From: an uncultured Pseudomonadota bacterium
GTDB taxonomy: Bacteria > Pseudomonadota > Alphaproteobacteria > RF32 > CAG-239
Reading direction: 5' to 3'
NCBI GenBank assembly: GCA_949295085.1
Contig: CASFJS010000010.1
Location: forward strand, 1 to 46,032
DNA length: 46,032 bases
The position numbers were made by a program, and so were the translations under genes. Below are positions 44,009 to 46,032 of the stretch, piece by piece. Positions within the stretch are counted from its first letter, which is position 1, and each line of letters opens with the position of its first letter. The notes under the pieces are model-generated. The model searched no databases, had not been told where the DNA came from, and saw nothing but the letters and a program-made list of their open reading frames with translations.

Positions 44009-44848
44009 ATGCATAGTAATTTAAGTGCCCTAATTCATATTATGGATACGTTATTTAAAAATATTGAAGAGGAATTGAGACGAGGATACAATAAAAAAAT
44101 CCTGCTTCAAGGATTTTTATTGAGGGAAATAAAATTAGCTAAAGACATTTTACAATTACTGAAAAATAATTCTTTTTATGATGCAATAATTCTTACAAGT
44201 TCTCTTATTGAAAGTGTAATAACATATAAATATTTTACCATTTTCCCTAAAAAATTATTAGATTATAAAGATTTTTCATATATTGAAGATTTATCAACAT
44301 ATAAGTATCCAGAAAAAATGATAAAATGTTTCAATATTGATGAAAATGAAGCAAGCAAAATTTACGAACAATATAGCAATGGGTGGAATAGTGTTCCTGA
44401 AAATATTCAAAAATATATATTAAATTTTTGTAAGAGAAATTACAAAAGATTTTGCAAAAGAGGAGCCATCTTCAATACAAATGAAGATTACTTAAATAGA
44501 GATAATTACGTCAGATATATTATACCTAATTATGAAACAATATTTAATGATGTAATAAAACATACAGAGCCAAGTTATGAATGGATATGGTTGAAGATGG
44601 ATTATAGTAAAGCTTGCAAATATAAGCATTTTAATTCTGAAAAAATATCAGCACAATTAGTGTTTGAGAATGATAAATGTATATTTAAAGAATATCAAAA
44701 AGATTGTGATTGGTGTATTGGTGTTGTAAGTACAAGCATAATTGAAGCGATGAAGATGTCTTTTGATGAAAAGATTATTTCAAAAGATATTTATTATGGA
44801 TTTTGTGGCCCTATGATGGGAGTTCTATATCCAGAAGGGTTCTTGTAA
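44009..44848 (+). CDS. Hypothetical protein, possibly DUF5677-like
   Basis: A 279-aa protein, very AT-rich in codon use. An N-terminal helical region leads to LLQGFLLREIKLAKDILQLL and DAIILTSSLIESVITYKYF (residues ~35-90), which resembles the helical 'abortive' LLR.LLEA.....KYL pattern of DUF5677/DUF6988-like proteins. A Trp/Lys/His segment (WIWLKMDYSKACKYKHFNSE, ~190-210) is like the W..YS..VH segment of those families. It may be a HEPN-like or substrate-binding helical fold. GAGG precedes the ATG by 5-6 nt. Bases 43843-44008 before it hold only a 34-codon frame (43884-43988) without a ribosome-binding site. Confidence 0.6.
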   Translation: MHSNLSALIHIMDTLFKNIEEELRRGYNKKILLQGFLLREIKLAKDILQLLKNNSFYDAIILTSSLIESVITYKYFTIFPKKLLDYKDFSYIEDLSTYKYPEKMIKCFNIDENEASKIYEQYSNGWNSVPENIQKYILNFCKRNYKRFCKRGAIFNTNEDYLNRDNYVRYIIPNYETIFNDVIKHTEPSYEWIWLKMDYSKACKYKHFNSEKISAQLVFENDKCIFKEYQKDCDWCIGVVSTSIIEAMKMSFDEKIISKDIYYGFCGPMMGVLYPEGFL

Positions 44849-45197
44849 TGAATTTATATTAATATTTACAGAATCTTTATGCAAGAGATTCTGCTTAAAT
44901 AACTTATTGATAAATCGATATAAAAATCTTATCATCTCTCAGAATGTTAGAATGGACTAATGTTTTAGAAAGCATTCTAACATTCAGCAAAGTTTTATAA
45001 AGGCCAATAATTCAAGTATTTTGCAAACTTTGAGTGATGTTTGCTAATCTTTGAAACAACAATGAAAGCAAAATAAGCATTTTAAAAAATTTAAATATTC
45101 TAAAATAGGACAGAAATAGCAGATTATAGTTTATAATCTTGTTCTTATTTGATTTTTTGAGCTTGAAAAGTGGTGCTGAGTGGTGTATTTTTGTAAA
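44849..45197. other. Gene-free AT-rich spacer with repeat copy B
   Basis: No supported gene. It holds a perfect 13-bp inverted repeat (GAATGTTAGAATG at 44942-44954 with CATTCTAACATTC at 44973-44985) that overlaps the start of the 90-bp repeat copy B, then copy B itself. A 66-codon minus-strand frame here begins inside the terminal repeat of the next element and looks like chance. Confidence 0.6.
44975..45064 (+). repeat. 90-bp direct repeat, copy B
   Basis: The partner of copy A (41910-41999). The 12 differences are spread along it and half lie in the right arm of the dyad, so its central stem is weaker than in copy A. The two copies flank the recombinase, RhuM and DUF5677-like genes. Confidence 0.8.
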
Positions 45198-45304
45198 GGC
45201 TCTATTAAACAATTTTGTTGATAAAAGACTGTTTATTGGTTTTTTAATTGAAGGAGTTATTTATAACCTCATAAAAATCAAGTAAAAATTATTCGATTCA
45301 CAAA

Positions 45305-45358
45305 TAACAAAAATCTCCTTATAAATATTTGTATAAATTTTTAAGGAGATTTTTGTTA
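45305..45358. promoter_or_regulatory. Perfect 17-bp palindrome over a ribosome-binding site
   Basis: TAACAAAAATCTCCTTA (45305-45321) pairs exactly with TAAGGAGATTTTTGTTA (45342-45358), 20-nt loop. The right arm contains the AAGGAG ribosome-binding site and ends on the A of the ATG at 45358, so a plus-strand transcript starting upstream would hide its translation start. On the minus strand it could instead act as a terminator for the convergent ORF. Confidence 0.6.
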
Positions 45359-45522
45359 TGAAAAATAGAAAATTAAATACTGTAAAATTTATTCCAAAAT
45401 TGGAAATTCATCAAACTATCAATAACAATACTGATATAATAAAAGAATCAAATATCATAAAAAGATTATTATCTAACTCTCTCTTTAAGAAAAATAGCCA
45501 ATTCATTATATGTTTGAAATAA
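45358..45522 (+). CDS. Short basic ORF inside MITE-like element
   Basis: A 54-codon frame (MKNRKLNTVKFIPKLEIHQ...) with AAGGAG 9 nt before the ATG. It is basic, with no TM helix or recognised family. It overlaps the 3' end of the convergent minus-strand ORF by 54 bases. Its ribosome-binding site is inside the palindrome. The very high AT content means a chance frame is possible. Confidence 0.35.
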   Translation: MKNRKLNTVKFIPKLEIHQTINNNTDIIKESNIIKRLLSNSLFKKNSQFIICLK

Positions 45523-45693
45523 ATCATCTGGAGTACATATAAATTTTCCTAATGAAGCAGTAAATGTTTTGGAATAATGAATTGTAACAGTAATTGTACA
45601 TTCATTAAGGTTAATATCCAGATTAAAAGATTCAAATTTTTCAGGAAAATTATCTAAAAATTTTTTGAAATCTTCAAAAGTATTATTTGGCAT
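45469..45693 (-). CDS. Small acidic protein inside MITE-like element
   Basis: A 74-aa frame (MPNNTFEDFKKFLDNFPEKF..., then NLDINLNECTITVTIHYSKT and a helical DLFQTYNELAIFLKERVR end). AGGA lies 9 nt before ATG. The alternation of helix, beta-like and helix segments looks like a folded small domain, and it fills the right half of the element. No family recognised. It is not a transposase. Confidence 0.5.
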   Translation of the reverse strand: MPNNTFEDFKKFLDNFPEKFESFNLDINLNECTITVTIHYSKTFTASLGKFICTPDDLFQTYNELAIFLKERVR

Positions 45694-45848
45694 ATAAAAA
45701 TCCTTTTATAAATTATTAAGTAGAATCACATTATAGATTCTTATCAAATAATTTAGACAAGGATTTTTAGGGGCAATATTTCAACAAAATTGTTTAATAG
45801 AGCCTTTGTAAAAAAATGATAGGTGAGGGTGCTTTATTTTATCTTTAT

Positions 45849-45864
45849 AAAACAGATGTTTATA
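45849..45864 (-). repeat. Right subterminal inverted repeat
   Basis: AAAACAGATGTTTATA, the reverse complement of 41357-41372. It lies 17 bp inside the right attachment repeat. Confidence 0.6.
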
Positions 45865-45881
45865 GTGCTTAATGTGCAAAA

Positions 45882-45900
45882 TCCTGTACTCTCCGCCACT
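45882..45900 (+). repeat. Right attachment-site repeat (19 bp)
   Basis: Exact copy of 41333-41351, including the tRNA CCA end. The sequence upstream of it does not continue the tRNA, so this is a repeat of the 3' end only. Confidence 0.88.
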
Positions 45901-45902
45901 TC

Positions 45903-45938
45903 AAACCGCCTTTGCTTTTTTGAGCAAGGGCGGTTTTT
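45903..45938 (+). terminator. Native tRNA-Ser terminator, displaced by the island
   Basis: AAACCGCCTTTGCT pairs with AGCAAGGGCGGTTT (one G:T), T-rich loop, followed by further Ts. It starts 3 bp after the right attachment repeat, where a tRNA-Ser terminator would be expected had the island not inserted. Confidence 0.82.
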
Positions 45939-45948
45939 GTAACAAGAA

Positions 45949-45971
45949 AACTACCGGCTAGGCCGGTAGTT
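45949..45971 (-). terminator. Terminator hairpin reading leftward
   Basis: AACTACCGGC and GCCGGTAGTT form a perfect 10-bp stem with a 3-nt loop. On the minus strand it is followed by TTCTTGTT. It ends a transcript coming from the right edge of the window and overlaps the end of the mini-ORF. Confidence 0.65.
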
Positions 45972-45996
45972 CCAAAGAGCTTAGAGCTATGCACAT
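45958..45996 (-). CDS. Possible 12-codon leader peptide
   Basis: On the minus strand AAAGGAG lies 5 nt before ATG 45996. The frame encodes MCIALSSLELPA and stops at TAG within the terminator hairpin stem. A strong ribosome-binding site, a very short frame and a stop in a terminator stem resemble a regulatory leader. No following gene is present on this strand (the island lies there), so it may instead be a tiny standalone gene or chance. Confidence 0.25.
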   Translation of the reverse strand: MCIALSSLELPA

Positions 45997-46032
45997 AAAA
46001 ACTCCTTTGCTAGAATAGAAGGTGACGGTCTG

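Larger units (their letters stand above)
45198..45804. mobile_element. MITE-like element with TIRs and 8-bp TSD
   Basis: A 607-bp element. The perfect 24-bp terminal inverted repeats are 45198-45221 (starting GGCTCTATTAAAC) and 45781-45804. It is flanked by a perfect 8-bp direct repeat TTTGTAAA at 45190-45197 and 45805-45812. This is the complete signature of transposition. It holds no transposase, only two short convergent ORFs and a palindrome, so it is a non-autonomous element or a cargo carrier. GG-initiated ends with 8-bp duplications occur in several families, for example IS1595 and IS6; the family here is not determined. Confidence 0.88.
41333..45900. mobile_element. AT-rich genomic island in tRNA-Ser
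   Basis: About 4.5 kb bounded by an exact 19-bp direct repeat (TCCTGTACTCTCCGCCACT) of the tRNA 3' end. The DNA inside is visibly more AT-rich than the flanks and its codon use differs. Contents: hsdR remnant, serine recombinase, RhuM-family gene, a DUF5677-like gene, two 90-bp direct repeats and a 607-bp transposase-less element. Subterminal inverted 16-bp repeats suggest recombinase arm sites. tRNA 3' ends are typical targets of tyrosine integrases, but none is visible in the island, so it is either a decayed element or one that depends on an integrase encoded elsewhere. Confidence 0.85.

Noticed and set aside
45012..45212. 66-codon minus-strand frame left of the MITE-like element
   Set aside because: It starts inside the left terminal repeat, crosses repeat copy B and has no ribosome-binding site.

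Overview
The window looks like chromosome from a low-to-moderate-GC alphaproteobacterium, probably a host-associated or fermentative member of the deep Rhodospirillales-like gut lineages. That placement is inference. It rests on alphaproteobacterial gene orders: xerC/priA/atpHAGDC with the F0 genes absent, a Lys/Ala-rich N-terminal extension on AtpD, ppiD divergent from tpiA-secG-pyrG, and lspA/BamF-like lipoprotein/two M16 proteases. Pgi, phosphofructokinase and TpiA together suggest a working Embden-Meyerhof pathway, which many alphaproteobacteria lack.

Layout. 1-1140: elongator tRNA-Met and a frameshifted outer-membrane-type protein. 1.1-7.7 kb: uvrD helicase; MoxR ATPase with DUF58 protein; a TPR protein; small membrane or unknown proteins. 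7.7-11.6 kb (minus strand): dgt, SPOR protein, M50 protease and nagZ, a cell-envelope cluster closed by a small single-TM protein. 11.7-14.8 kb: xthA, S41 peptidase, rpmG (L33, 55 aa), xerC. 14.9-22.8 kb: priA, the complete F1 ATP synthase operon and a nitroreductase. 22.9-26.2 kb (minus strand): an APC antiporter and a pyruvoyl-dependent arginine decarboxylase that together resemble the chlamydial AaxC/AaxB arginine-agmatine module, then pfkA. 26.3-32.3 kb: DUF465 protein, ppiD, tpiA, secG, pyrG and a pagP-like lipid A palmitoyltransferase. 32.3-41.2 kb: tRNA-Leu(GAG), corA, lspA, a bamF-like lipoprotein, an M16 protease pair, pgi, mutL and a ZIP transporter, the last six tightly coupled.

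41.3-45.9 kb is an AT-rich genomic island integrated into the 3' end of tRNA-Ser(GCT). It is bounded by an exact 19-bp direct repeat of the tRNA 3' end, and the native tRNA terminator is displaced to the far side. Subterminal 16-bp inverted repeats lie just inside both ends. The cargo is an hsdR 3' remnant, a serine recombinase, a RhuM-family protein and a possible DUF5677-like protein. The last three lie between two 90-bp imperfect direct repeats (78/90 identical). Near the right end is a 607-bp transposase-less element with perfect 24-bp terminal inverted repeats and a perfect 8-bp target duplication. It carries two short convergent ORFs and a 17-bp perfect palindrome that covers one ribosome-binding site. 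No tyrosine integrase is visible, so the island looks decayed or mobilised in trans.

No rRNA genes or CRISPR arrays were seen. The island with its nested elements is the most novel part; the rest is mostly conserved housekeeping.
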